Assembly (NCBI RefSeq): GCF_024448955.1
Contig: NZ_JAMOIH010000002.1
Span: forward strand, 124,001 to 188,000
DNA length: 64,000 nucleotides
Origin: Stutzerimonas stutzeri
GTDB taxonomy: Bacteria > Pseudomonadota > Gammaproteobacteria > Pseudomonadales > Pseudomonadaceae
Reading direction: 5' to 3'
Positions 41,712 through 50,999 of this stretch are shown piece by piece; the first letter of the stretch is position 1; each line of letters begins with the position of its first letter. Made by a program: the position numbers and the translations under genes. The notes under the pieces are model-generated. The model ran no database searches. It was given only the letters and a program-made list of their open reading frames with translations, and was not told the origin of the DNA.

Positions 41712-43086
41712 GCTGCCTCACCTTCAACGACCGCCCTTTGATCTTCCCGGCATTGAGACGATTCAACGCCTGTTTGGCGACGTCGCGCTCGACGGCGACG
41801 AACGCCTGGAAATCGAAGATCGCAATCTTGCCAACCTGGGTGCCGGGAATGCCCGCATCGCCGGTCAGCGCACCCAGAATGTCGCCGGGGCGCAATTTAT
41901 CCTTGCGTCCCGCGCCGATGCAGAGCGTCACCATGGGAGGGCGTAGCAGCTCGCCAGGCTGCGCTTTCAGTTCGCTCAGCGGCTGCCAGTTGAGCGGCGC
42001 CTTCTGGCGTTCTTCGATTGCGCGGGCGCGATGGGCTTCGGCGGGGGCCACCAGGCTGATTGCGATCCCCTTTCTGCCGGCACGCCCGGTGCGCCCGACA
42101 CGGTGAATGTGGATTTCCGAGTCGCGTGCCAGCTCGACGTTGATGACCATGTCCAGCGCGTCGATATCCAGGCCGCGCGCGGCGACATCGGTGGCCACCA
42201 GCACCGACAGACTGCGGTTGGCGAACATCGCCAGCACTTGGTCTCGATCGCGTTGTTCCAGATCCCCGTTGAGCGCCATGGCCGAGATGCCCTTGGCCGT
42301 GAGCTGGTCGACCAGTTCCTGGCACTGCTGCTTGGTAAAGCAGAAGGCGACACAAGTTTCCGGCCGGAAACTGGCGAGCACGCGCACCACCGCATCCATT
42401 CGGTCATCGGCGTCGATTTCGTAGAAGCGCTGTTCGATCTGTGAATCGTCATGCAGCGCCTCGGCCTTCACCTGCTGCGGGTCGCGCATGAAGGTAGCCG
42501 AAAGTTGCTTGATGCCCGAAGGGTAGGTCGCCGAGAACAGCAGCGTCTGCCGCTTGCCCGGCGTCTGCTCGATGATTTCCGCGATGGCATCGTAAAAGCC
42601 CATGTCGAGCATGCGATCGGCCTCGTCGAGCACCAGCGTGTTCAGGCCGTCGAGTTTTAGAGTGCCTTTTTTCAGGTGCTCCTGGATTCGCCCAGGGGTC
42701 CCGACGATGACATGTGCGCCGTGCTCCAGCGAGCCGATCTGCGGGCCGATGGAGACGCCGCCGCAGAGCGTGAGGATCTTGATGTTGTCCGCCGCGCGCG
42801 CCAGCCGGCGCAGTTCCTTGGCCACCTGATCGGCAAGCTCGCGGGTCGGGCAAAGCACTAAAGCCTGACAACCGAAATAGCGCGGATTGAGCGGTTCGAG
42901 CAGGGCGATGCCGAAGGCGGCGGTTTTGCCGCTGCCGGTCTTGGCCTGCGCGATAAGGTCCATGCCTTTGAGCATCACGGGCAGGCTCTGAGCCTGGATC
43001 GGCGTCATCTCGCTGTAGCCGAGGGCGTCGAGGTTGGCCAGCATGGCTGCGGAAAGAGGCAGGGAAGAAAATGCGGTACTGGGCAC
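41707..43086 (-). CDS. dbpA: ATP-dependent RNA helicase DbpA
   Basis: A 459-residue DEAD-box protein. The core has SEMTPIQAQSLPVML, QAKTGSGKT, PTRELADQVAKELRRLAR, DEAD and [11 protein letters not shown]. Unlike RhlE it ends in the DbpA RNA-binding domain (RPGDILGALTGDAGIPGTQVGKIAIFDFQAFVAV), which recognises hairpin 92 of 23S rRNA. It helps ribosomal large-subunit assembly. The start MPSTAFSSLPLS is family-like. It shares a repeat-based 3' end with the phosphatase gene. Confidence 0.96.
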   Translation of the reverse strand: MPSTAFSSLPLSAAMLANLDALGYSEMTPIQAQSLPVMLKGMDLIAQAKTGSGKTAAFGIALLEPLNPRYFGCQALVLCPTRELADQVAKELRRLARAADNIKILTLCGGVSIGPQIGSLEHGAHVIVGTPGRIQEHLKKGTLKLDGLNTLVLDEADRMLDMGFYDAIAEIIEQTPGKRQTLLFSATYPSGIKQLSATFMRDPQQVKAEALHDDSQIEQRFYEIDADDRMDAVVRVLASFRPETCVAFCFTKQQCQELVDQLTAKGISAMALNGDLEQRDRDQVLAMFANRSLSVLVATDVAARGLDIDALDMVINVELARDSEIHIHRVGRTGRAGRKGIAISLVAPAEAHRARAIEERQKAPLNWQPLSELKAQPGELLRPPMVTLCIGAGRKDKLRPGDILGALTGDAGIPGTQVGKIAIFDFQAFVAVERDVAKQALNRLNAGKIKGRSLKVRQL

Positions 43087-43269
43087 GGGGGAGGTCTTCG
43101 GCGGGGATCGGCCTGCAGTCTATCAGGGCCGCTGGCTCACGCGGAGATCAAGCGTGCCACCGAGGCGGCGCGCCATCGCGGCGAAACGTTTTGTAGGACA
43201 GGCAGACGGAACCCTACGGGTGTGGTGCCGATCGATACCTTGTCCATGATTCGTTCCAGGAGGTTGTTT

Positions 43270-43779
43270 TTGTCTCGCGTTATTTTCCTTGCAGGGCTGT
43301 TGGCGCTTCCGGCGTTCGCGGCCGACCCTACGCTTTACGGGCGTTACGAGCACATCAAGATTGAAGAAATCGGCAAGACCCTGCCGGCCAAGATGGACAC
43401 CGGCGCCATGACCGCATCGCTGTCAGCGCGTGACATCGAGCAGTTCCAGCGTGACGGTGAGGACTGGGTGCGCTTCCGTCTGGCGGTCGATGGCGCCGAT
43501 GACACTATTTATGAGCAGCCCCTGATCGGTATCAGCCAGATCAAAACGCGCGCAGAAGAAGGAAGTAAGGTCGATCCGAATAGCGAGCCGCCGCGAGCCG
43601 AGCGTCCGGTGATCGGCATGCAGCTATGCATCGGCGACCAGCTGCGCGAGGCCGAGGTGAATCTCACCGATCGCACCCACTTCAGTTATCCCTTGCTGAT
43701 CGGTGCCGAAACCATCCGCGATCTGAACGCCGCGATCGATCCGGCCGATAAGTACACGGCGGGGCGACCGACCTGCTAA
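43270..43779 (+). CDS. Retropepsin-like (RimB/PF05618-type) protease with TTG start
   Basis: A 169-residue protein with a signal peptide followed by the PF05618 domain. The catalytic aspartate lies in AKMDTGAMTASL, the retropepsin D-T-G motif; a late LIGAETIRDLNAAID gives the second hydrophobic half. This family is annotated as ATP-dependent zinc protease or RimB-like. I place the start at the in-frame TTG at 43270, six bases after a perfect AGGAGG; the ATG at 43246 has no ribosome site. The first residues then form a clean signal peptide, so a periplasmic role is expected. No rimK gene is next to it. Confidence 0.82.
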   Translation: MSRVIFLAGLLALPAFAADPTLYGRYEHIKIEEIGKTLPAKMDTGAMTASLSARDIEQFQRDGEDWVRFRLAVDGADDTIYEQPLIGISQIKTRAEEGSKVDPNSEPPRAERPVIGMQLCIGDQLREAEVNLTDRTHFSYPLLIGAETIRDLNAAIDPADKYTAGRPTC

Positions 43780-44419
43780 GGCGGATGCACAAGCATCTGA
43801 TGGCGGATATGCGGAAGAACGAGTTGATGGGTATTTGCCAGGGAGCACGTTCTGAATTGCATTTATCCGCCTTTATTTTTTAAAGTTTAAAGTCAGAATA
43901 ATCAGAGCTATGTCTTGCTGTGTTAGAAGGATGGATTATGTTTTTGATATAAGTTTGTTTGTTTCGTTTGATTAATGTGGCGCCTAATTAAGCGTCTGGA
44001 TTCAACGCTTGTTAGGTTTTAAATTTCACGTATTGAAGTTCATGTCTGATTATTCATGCTTGCTTTGGATTGGATGTATCAAGAGCGGGAATGATTGGCG
44101 CGCTTTTATGTTCGATTAAGGTTGGTAGTTTCGAGCCGCCGGGGTGAGCGGGTGCTGTTCGCGTGGGCAAGGGGGGCTGGTTTATCCCCGGTCGTAGCGG
44201 GACATCGAGCGTCGGACAGTCACGTCGAGGATTGAACGCTATCGAGCGACAGCTTGTTCAGCTATGAAAGCGTGTACGGAATGCCGTAATTCAGCGGTTT
44301 AGATGGCATTCGGTAGCGTTCGTCAGACTAAAGTCGGGGCTTTCTTTTCAGAACCCATCCTTGCTAGATTCACGATGTGGTTCCTCTCACTCGTAATAAA
44401 AATAAGACGGAGAACGTCA
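43780..44419. other. AT-rich 640-base intergenic region before the symporter pair
   Basis: No supported gene. The section 43850-44130 is clearly more AT-rich than its neighbours, with many TTT and AAA runs, and contains an attC-like hairpin at 43983-44016. The part from 44130 to 44419 returns to higher GC and probably holds the promoter of the DUF4212/symporter pair. Possible foreign DNA or a silenced regulatory region. Confidence 0.55.
43983..44016. repeat. attC-like imperfect hairpin
   Basis: CCTAATTAAGCGT pairs with ACGCTTGTTAGG around a 9-base loop, leaving one unpaired base plus a mismatch in the stem. The right end GTTAGG fits the integron core-site pattern GTTRRRY if one more base is included (GTTAGGT), while the left end is CCTAAT rather than YYYAAC. 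It is shorter than typical attC sites. No integrase gene is in the window. Confidence 0.35.
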
Positions 44420-44683
44420 ATGGCCGACGCCGATAAAGAAAATGCTGCTGCGTACTGGAAGGCGAACGTTCGCCTCATAACATGGAGCCTTGTGGTTTGG
44501 GCTCTCGTCTCATATGGCTTTGCTATCCTCTTGCGCCCGTTGCTGTCCGGTATACCGGTCGGCGGAACAGATCTGGGGTTCTGGTTCGCTCAGCAAGGTT
44601 CCATCATTACGTTCATTTTGATCATCTTCCACTACGCGTGGCGGTTGAACAAACTGGACAAGGAATTTGGGGTCGAGGAGTAA
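44420..44683 (+). CDS. DUF4212 small subunit of a sodium/solute symporter
   Basis: An 87-residue protein with two membrane segments. YWKANVRLITWSLVVWALVSYG and FWFAQQGSIITFILIIFHYAWRLNKLDKEFGV are the DUF4212 signature. This family always precedes a large symporter of the ActP/VC_2705 group, with which it is thought to act. The ATG at 44420 follows GGAG; earlier in-frame codons are not coding. It is six bases from the large-subunit gene, so the two are one operon. Confidence 0.92.
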   Translation: MADADKENAAAYWKANVRLITWSLVVWALVSYGFAILLRPLLSGIPVGGTDLGFWFAQQGSIITFILIIFHYAWRLNKLDKEFGVEE

Positions 44684-44689
44684 GCCAGA

Positions 44690-46459
44690 ATGAGTCAATA
44701 TTGGATTAATATGTTGTTCGTGGGCGCATCCTTTCTCCTATATATAGGGATTGCGGTGTGGGCCCGCGCTGGGTCGACCAAAGAGTTCTATGTAGCTGGC
44801 GGTGGCGTCCATCCCGTAACAAACGGTATGGCGACAGCGGCTGACTGGATGTCTGCGGCTTCGTTCATTTCCATGGCGGGGATCATCGCGTCCGGTGGTT
44901 ATGCCACTTCGGTCTATCTGATGGGCTGGACCGGCGGTTACGTGCTGCTGGCGATGCTGTTGGCACCCTACCTGCGTAAATTCGGCAAGTTCACCGTACC
45001 TGACTTCATCGGTGACCGTTTCTACAGCCGAGGCGCGCGCCTGGTTGCAGTTATCTGCCTGATTCTGATTTCGGTCACCTACGTAATCGGCCAGATGTCC
45101 GGTGCTGGTGTGGCCTTCTCCCGCTTCCTCGAAGTGAGCAACTCCGCCGGTATCTGGATTGCCGCCGCGATCGTGTTCGCCTACGCGGTATTCGGCGGCA
45201 TGAAGGGCATCACTTACACCCAGGTGGCGCAGTACGTGGTGCTGATCATCGCGTACACCATTCCGGCCGTGTTCATCGCCATGCAACTGACTGGCAACCC
45301 GATCCCGATGTTCGGGATGTTCGGTACTCACGTCGAATCCGGCATGCCGCTGCTGGACAAGCTGGATACTGTCGTTCAGGACCTGGGCTTCGCTGCCTAC
45401 ACTGCTGATGTCGACAATAAGCTGAACATGTTCCTGTTCACCCTGTCGCTGATGATCGGTACCGCAGGTCTGCCGCACGTCATCATCCGCTTCTTCACCG
45501 TACCGAAAGTAGCTGATGCTCGCTGGTCGGCTGGCTGGACGCTGATCTTCATCGCCCTCTTGTACCTGACTGCTCCGGCCGTTGCGTCCATGGCTCGTCT
45601 GAACCTTGTCGATACCATCTATCCGGAAGGCCCGCAGGCTGAAGCGATTCAGTACGAAGCGCGTCCGGGCTGGATCCAGACGTGGGAACAAACCGGTCTG
45701 ATCACCTGGGAAGACAAGAACAGCGATGGTCGTATCCAGATGTACAACGACACCAACGCTACCTTCGCCCCCACTGCCCAAGAGCGTGGTTGGAACGGTA
45801 ACGAGCTGGTCGTCAACAACGACATCATCGTACTGGCCAACCCTGAAATCGCTAACCTGCCAGGTTGGGTCATCGGTTTGATCGCTGCGGGTGCCATCGC
45901 GGCGGCGCTGTCCACGGCTGCGGGCTTGTTGCTGGCCATTTCCTCGGCTATCAGTCATGACCTGATCAAGACGATCATCAATCCGAAGATCAGCGAGAAG
46001 AACGAGATGCTGGCAGCCCGCTTGTCCATGACGGCGGCTATCATCCTGGCAACCTGGCTAGGGCTGAATCCTCCAGGCTTCGCTGCACAGGTGGTGGCGC
46101 TAGCGTTCGGTCTTGCTGCAGCGAGCCTGTTCCCAGCGCTGATGATGGGGATCTTCTCCAAGCGCGTGAACAGCAAGGGTGCCGTTGCTGGCATGCTGGT
46201 TGGTGTGGTGAGCACCAGCGTGTACATCTTCCTGTACTTGGGCTGGTTCTTCATCCCTGGCACTGCGTCTTTCGCCAATACGCCTGACAACTGGATATTC
46301 GGCATCTCTCCGCAGGCCTTCGGCGCCATCGGAGCGATACTGAACTTCGCAGTTGCTTACGCTGTGTCTATGGCTACCGAGGCTCCGCCGCAGGAAATCC
46401 AGGATCTGGTGGAAAGCGTTCGTACTCCGAAAGGTGCTGGCGTTGCGCTTGATCACTAA
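44690..46459 (+). CDS. Sodium:solute symporter, VC_2705 subfamily (large subunit)
   Basis: A 589-residue SSS-family transporter with about 13-14 membrane segments. Visible signatures are ADWMSAASFISMAGIIASGGY, FGGMKGITYTQVAQYV, GTAGLPHVIIRFF, and AAALSTAAGLLLAISSAISHDL. It probably imports acetate or a related monocarboxylate with sodium, as for ActP relatives. A soluble insertion near residues 310-380 (PGWIQTWEQTGLITWEDKNSDG) is characteristic of this subfamily. The operon is followed by a terminator. Confidence 0.92.
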   Translation: MSQYWINMLFVGASFLLYIGIAVWARAGSTKEFYVAGGGVHPVTNGMATAADWMSAASFISMAGIIASGGYATSVYLMGWTGGYVLLAMLLAPYLRKFGKFTVPDFIGDRFYSRGARLVAVICLILISVTYVIGQMSGAGVAFSRFLEVSNSAGIWIAAAIVFAYAVFGGMKGITYTQVAQYVVLIIAYTIPAVFIAMQLTGNPIPMFGMFGTHVESGMPLLDKLDTVVQDLGFAAYTADVDNKLNMFLFTLSLMIGTAGLPHVIIRFFTVPKVADARWSAGWTLIFIALLYLTAPAVASMARLNLVDTIYPEGPQAEAIQYEARPGWIQTWEQTGLITWEDKNSDGRIQMYNDTNATFAPTAQERGWNGNELVVNNDIIVLANPEIANLPGWVIGLIAAGAIAAALSTAAGLLLAISSAISHDLIKTIINPKISEKNEMLAARLSMTAAIILATWLGLNPPGFAAQVVALAFGLAAASLFPALMMGIFSKRVNSKGAVAGMLVGVVSTSVYIFLYLGWFFIPGTASFANTPDNWIFGISPQAFGAIGAILNFAVAYAVSMATEAPPQEIQDLVESVRTPKGAGVALDH

Positions 46460-46510
46460 GTAACGATTCGACCAGAAGTTGGGTTAGAAACTGGCCCATG
46501 GTTGAGATAT

Positions 46511-46545
46511 AAGTCGGGCTTCCATTTGGAAGCCCGACTTTTTTA
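46511..46545 (+). terminator. Rho-independent terminator after the symporter gene
   Basis: AAGTCGGGCTTCC and GGAAGCCCGACTT form a perfect 13-bp stem with an ATTT loop and a following T run. It ends 13 bases before the next start codon, so the next gene may depend on read-through or its own internal promoter. Confidence 0.9.
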
Positions 46546-46557
46546 AGGAAGATTCAT

Positions 46558-47079
46558 ATGATCTGGCATCTAATCGCTGCAATTGTCGCCGCAGTGGCGG
46601 GTGCGGGGGTCGCGTTGCTGCTGCGCAGCCTGACTCGTAAACGACTACCGAAGTGGATCATCCCGGCGTTCGCCGGTCTGGGCATGCTCGGCTACACCAT
46701 CCATTACGAATACACCTGGTTCGATACCAAGCAAGCGCGTCTGCCGCAGGGCTCGGTTGTGGTATCGAGCGAAGAGGGCGAGATGTTCTGGCGCCCCTGG
46801 ACCATCAAGTTTCCGATGCCACTGGTCTATACGGTACTCGATGGCGCGAACGCGCAGATCGAAGAGACCAGCAAGGGTCCCGTCGCCCGTTTCACCCTGT
46901 ATCGCTTTGAAAAGCATCATCTGATGTCCACGGTGAAAAGCGCGAATTACCAGGCGCTTTGCACCGAGAAGGTAATGTTCCGGCTGAACGAGGAAGGTCA
47001 GGCGAAGTTTGAAACCATGACCGAACTGGACGTGGCTGCGCCGCTTTACCAGGCCGTTTGCACAGCCGATCATTCTTGA
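46558..47079 (+). CDS. Conserved membrane-anchored protein of unknown function
   Basis: A 173-residue protein with two N-terminal hydrophobic segments (about 1-24 and 34-52) and a soluble C-terminal half, which has two cysteines (ALCTEK and QAVCTADHS). It has no recognised enzyme motif. An AAGGAAG ribosome site overlaps the end of the upstream terminator. It follows the DUF4212/symporter pair closely, but a function in transport is only a guess by context. Confidence 0.72.
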   Translation: MIWHLIAAIVAAVAGAGVALLLRSLTRKRLPKWIIPAFAGLGMLGYTIHYEYTWFDTKQARLPQGSVVVSSEEGEMFWRPWTIKFPMPLVYTVLDGANAQIEETSKGPVARFTLYRFEKHHLMSTVKSANYQALCTEKVMFRLNEEGQAKFETMTELDVAAPLYQAVCTADHS

Positions 47080-47114
47080 TCACTCCATGCCAGCGATGCC
47101 GCCTGCTATGGCAG

Positions 47115-47327
47115 TCAGGGCTGCTGGCGCTGGTTGATCCTTTCGCTACCGGCATGGCTTCGGCGGCCGAGTAGCAAAGGCCAGAGACCCAGTCCCGCCT
47201 GCGCGCCGAGCCCGAGCCAGGCCAACGTATCCCACCAGCCATCACCGAGCAGCGCGGCGAACAACCCTGCTAAACCGAGGAGGGCGATCAGGCCGGGCAG
47301 CAGAAACGTCGATTGGCGCCAGCTCAT
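47115..47327 (-). CDS. Small hydrophobic protein of the iron-uptake operon
   Basis: A 70-residue protein with two hydrophobic segments (LLPGLIALLGLAGLFAAL and TLAWLGLGAQAGLGLWPLLL). It begins MSWRQST and overlaps the stop of the PepSY gene by four bases (ATGA), so it is translated with it. Small membrane proteins of this kind often close siderophore receptor-PepSY operons; the role is unknown. Confidence 0.72.
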   Translation of the reverse strand: MSWRQSTFLLPGLIALLGLAGLFAALLGDGWWDTLAWLGLGAQAGLGLWPLLLGRRSHAGSERINQRQQP

Positions 47328-48445
47328 GCCATCACCTCGCGTGTCGATGTGGCGCCGCGACGTCGTACCCACCACAGATAGAGCCCGCTGCCGAGTACGA
47401 TGATGGTCAGCACGTCCAGCACTGCCCAGAGAATCTGCATCGGCCGGCCGCCGTAATCGCCGAAGTGCAGCGGCGAGGACAGCGACAGCGCATCCATATA
47501 CCAGGGGCGGCTGCCGGCAGCTGTGATGTCGAGCGTTTGCGCATCGATCAGCACCGGTGTGAGCAGATGCGAGGTCAGATGGCTATTGCCGTTCATGAAC
47601 ACCGTGTAATGATGCTCGCTGGAAAAACGCGTACCGGGAAATGCAATGAAATCCGGCTGCATGCCTGGTGCTGCCTGAGCGGCGATTTCCAGCAACTGAC
47701 TGGCCGGTGCGCGTTCCGTCAACGGCGGGGCATCCCGGTAGGGCTCGAGCATCGCGCTCAGGGATTCGGCACGCCAAGCCTCGATCAGCAGGTCCGCACA
47801 GGCGCTGACCACGCCGGTGATCCCCACTACCAGTGCCCAACTGAGCGTGACCACACCAATCAGATTGTGCAAATCCAGCCAGCGGGTACGGCTGGCTCGT
47901 TCATGCCGCACCTGGGCAAATTCCAGTCGCCGCATGAACGGCGCGTAGAGCACTACTCCGGAAATGATGGCGACGACGAACAGCAGTCCCATGAAAGCCA
48001 AAAGCAGCTTGCCGGGAAGCCCGGCGAACATGTCCACGTGCATGCGCAAGAAGAACATCATCAGCCCGCCATTGGCCGCCGGCATTTCCAGCGCTTCGCC
48101 GGTGCGCGCATCGAGCATGAAGGTATAGGACGAATTCGGCTCGGTGCCGGCGGTCGCCGCCATGATGGCGACCACACCGGACGGCTCGTCTGCTTCCCAG
48201 CCCAGGTACTGGACCACCTCTTCCGGCCGATGCCGTTCGGCCGCGGCGACCAGCTGCTGCAGATCCAGATGCGGGGTGTCGGCAGGCATCTCACGCAGCT
48301 CGGGCGCCTCGCCAAGCAGGTGCTCCAGCTCGTGGTGAAAGATCAGCGGTAGCCCGGTAATGGCAAGCATCAGCAGGAACAGCGTGCAGATCAGGCTGGT
48401 CCAGGTGTGGACGAAGGACCAGCGACGGATTGTGGTGGTTCGCAT
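47324..48445 (-). CDS. PepSY-associated transmembrane protein
   Basis: A 373-residue inner-membrane protein with about four membrane segments. The start RRWSFVHTWTSLICTLFLLMLAITGLPL and the internal RWLDLHNLIGVVTLSWALVVGITGVV are the PepSY-TM (PiuB-like) signature, with conserved histidines that may bind haem. Such proteins are coupled to siderophore receptors and are thought to reduce or release the iron complex. The gene shares its boundary base with the receptor stop, so coupling is tight. Confidence 0.9.
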   Translation of the reverse strand: MRTTTIRRWSFVHTWTSLICTLFLLMLAITGLPLIFHHELEHLLGEAPELREMPADTPHLDLQQLVAAAERHRPEEVVQYLGWEADEPSGVVAIMAATAGTEPNSSYTFMLDARTGEALEMPAANGGLMMFFLRMHVDMFAGLPGKLLLAFMGLLFVVAIISGVVLYAPFMRRLEFAQVRHERASRTRWLDLHNLIGVVTLSWALVVGITGVVSACADLLIEAWRAESLSAMLEPYRDAPPLTERAPASQLLEIAAQAAPGMQPDFIAFPGTRFSSEHHYTVFMNGNSHLTSHLLTPVLIDAQTLDITAAGSRPWYMDALSLSSPLHFGDYGGRPMQILWAVLDVLTIIVLGSGLYLWWVRRRGATSTREVMA

Positions 48446-50871
48446 TAGAACTCCAGCTGCGCCGACAGCTTGAGCGTGCGGGGTGCCCCAAGGTAATGGC
48501 TGCTCAGCCAGTATTCCTCGTCGGTCAGGTTGCTCAAGTTGGCGCGCAGGGTCAGAGCTCGTTCATCCGCCAAGGCCATGCGATAGCGACCGCCTAGGTC
48601 GAAAGTGGTGAACGAGGGGATGGTGTGGTCGTTGGCCTCGTCGGTGTATTGCTTGCCCGTATAGAAGGCGCCACCGGTGAGTGTCAGCCCGGGTACGCCG
48701 AAGATCGCGTATTCGCCGTACAGCTTGGCCAGGTGCCGCGCCACGTCGACCGGGCGATTGCCGTCGTTGGCAGCGTTCGCCGCGCCTTCTACGACCGGAT
48801 CGAGCAAAGTGACGCCGCCCACCAGCGTCAGTGCTGGGGTAACGTTGCCCGTTACGCTGAACTCCAGGCCCTTGTTGTTCTGCATGCCATCCTGAACGAA
48901 GAAGTTGGCTGCATTGGTGTAGGTGTTGGGCTTCTCGATGTCGAACAGCGCAACGGTGTACAGGGCACCGCCGAGCTCGGCTTTCGCACCGATTTCGTAC
49001 TGCTCGCTGACGATCGGCGCCAGTGCCTGGCCGGCGTTGTTCGAGCCGCTCGGCGCCACGCCACCCGTCTGCAGACCTTCGATGTAGGTCACGTACGTAG
49101 TCAGCCACTCGACGGGCTTGTAGACGAGCGAGACGTTGGGCGAGGTTTTAGTTTCGCTGTAGTCCTCGATCGCCGGCGGGCTGCCGAACGCTTCGACCCA
49201 GACGAAGTTGTCGCTGAAGGTCTTGATACGTGAGTGCGTCACGCCAAGGATCGTCGACCATTGCTCGTTGAATGTGATGACGTCGCCGATCAGTACGCTG
49301 TCGGCCTGGGAGCGGTTGGCCAGATGGTAGTCGCCATCGCCGAGGTCGTAGGCGGGCTTGGCCACCTGCGGCCGCTCGCTGAAGGGCACTTCGGGCGTGA
49401 CCGATACATATTGCGGACCCGGAAAGGGAATGTAATCGGTGTTATAGCGAACCCGTGCGATGTTTCCTTGGTAACCGAAGGTCATCTCATGGCCGATGCC
49501 CACGGTGTCGAAAACCGCATCGAGGAAAAGGTTACCGGAGGTCTCTTCGGTTTCCACCGGGGCGAAGGCGTAGAGCGGCTGGACGTACACGCCGGCCGAG
49601 TTCACGGTCGGCCCCGTATAGGCGTATTCGGTCGTGTACTGGCTGTAGCCGAGCGCGCCGCGCAGGCTGAACACGTCGCTCAGGCGCCACTGGAAGCGGC
49701 TGCCGACACGGTCGTGGCGGCTGTCGTTGTAGGCCCAGCGTTGGCTATAGAGCTCGTCGTTCTCCAAGTCGTCGGCATCAGGCCGGAATGCTTGATCGGC
49801 GAAGTACCAGTAGCTGGTGAGGCCCCGCGTCTCGCTCTGCTTGTGCGAGGCGTCGAACTGGATAAGCAAGTCGTCGCTGACGTTCCAGTCCAGTGCGACG
49901 CTGGCCATGTGACGGCGTTCGACCTGTCCGTCAATGGCGGTTTCACCATCCTGGGCGAGCAGGTTGGCGCGGTAGGCGAAGCGACCTTCGCTGTCGATCG
50001 GCCCGCCGAAGTCGCCGTGCAGGTACTGGCTCTCGCCGCCGGGGGTGCCGTAGGTCACGCTGTTGTAGCGCTCGGCAGTGGGGCGCTTGAGCACGTAGTT
50101 GACCAGTCCGCCGGGGCTGGCCGGACCATAGAGGAAGCCGGACAGACCGCTGAGGATTTCCAGACGCTCCATTTCCTCGATGAAGTTGCCGCCATCGTAG
50201 CCGTTACTGAAGCGCAGGCCATCATTGGCGATGCTCAGGTTGCCGACGCCGCTGAAGCCGCGAATGGCTACCGCGCTGGCGTAACCGGCGCTGGTCGGGG
50301 AGGTGAACTGCGTGGTCGGGCTGAGCTTGAAGATGTCGTCGCTGGAGGTGGCCTGGATGTTATCCATCAGCTCCGACGAAATCACTGTCACCGAATAGGG
50401 AGCATCTTGGAGTGCCATTCCGCCCAGCGCGCCGACGTTTCGCACGGCGCTGGCGCGATAGCCGCTTTCTTCGCCGCCCTCAGCCAACGCCTCGGTTGCC
50501 GTCACGGTGACATCCGGCAGTGCCATCGCCTCGGTTGCTGCCTGCTGCAAACTGAAGCTGCCCGAAGGGTCCTGACGAAGTTCGAGTCCGGTGCCGCGCA
50601 AGGCTCGCTGCAGCGCACCCTGGCCATCGAAGCGGCCTTGTACCGGCTCGGCCAGGCGGTCGCGGGTCAACGCCGGATCGATGCTGAGCACCAGTCCCGC
50701 TTCGGCGGCGATACGATTGAGGGTCGAGGCCAGAGGTGCGGCGGGCAGAGAGTACTCGCGAACATCGCCAATAACTGCTTCGCCGTTGGCCGCCTGGGCC
50801 AGTAGTGGCAGTGGTGCGACGGCAATAGCAACGGCCAGGAGGCTGGGACGGAACAGTGAAAGCGATGGCAT
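48445..50871 (-). CDS. TonB-dependent siderophore receptor with signalling domain
   Basis: An 808-residue outer-membrane receptor. After the signal peptide comes a secretin/TonB N-terminal (STN) domain (residues about 40-115), where EYSLPAAPLASTLNRIAAEAGL is visible. A TonB box-like stretch near DVTVTA and a plug domain with GLSGFLYGPASPGGLVNYVLKRP follow. The 22-strand barrel ends in LEF, the required terminal aromatic. The STN domain means it reports ligand binding to the FecR protein and FecI sigma factor encoded upstream. The siderophore is unknown. Confidence 0.94.
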   Translation of the reverse strand: MPSLSLFRPSLLAVAIAVAPLPLLAQAANGEAVIGDVREYSLPAAPLASTLNRIAAEAGLVLSIDPALTRDRLAEPVQGRFDGQGALQRALRGTGLELRQDPSGSFSLQQAATEAMALPDVTVTATEALAEGGEESGYRASAVRNVGALGGMALQDAPYSVTVISSELMDNIQATSSDDIFKLSPTTQFTSPTSAGYASAVAIRGFSGVGNLSIANDGLRFSNGYDGGNFIEEMERLEILSGLSGFLYGPASPGGLVNYVLKRPTAERYNSVTYGTPGGESQYLHGDFGGPIDSEGRFAYRANLLAQDGETAIDGQVERRHMASVALDWNVSDDLLIQFDASHKQSETRGLTSYWYFADQAFRPDADDLENDELYSQRWAYNDSRHDRVGSRFQWRLSDVFSLRGALGYSQYTTEYAYTGPTVNSAGVYVQPLYAFAPVETEETSGNLFLDAVFDTVGIGHEMTFGYQGNIARVRYNTDYIPFPGPQYVSVTPEVPFSERPQVAKPAYDLGDGDYHLANRSQADSVLIGDVITFNEQWSTILGVTHSRIKTFSDNFVWVEAFGSPPAIEDYSETKTSPNVSLVYKPVEWLTTYVTYIEGLQTGGVAPSGSNNAGQALAPIVSEQYEIGAKAELGGALYTVALFDIEKPNTYTNAANFFVQDGMQNNKGLEFSVTGNVTPALTLVGGVTLLDPVVEGAANAANDGNRPVDVARHLAKLYGEYAIFGVPGLTLTGGAFYTGKQYTDEANDHTIPSFTTFDLGGRYRMALADERALTLRANLSNLTDEEYWLSSHYLGAPRTLKLSAQLEF

Positions 50872-50999
50872 TTGTGAATGACTCCCGAATAGGAATATGT
50901 CTCAGTTATTCATCAGGCCGGATCAGAAATGAAAAGTGATAGGGGCAACTGAAAATATTTTCATAGGGGCCCGCAGCGCCGCTGTGGTGGGCGCCGTCG

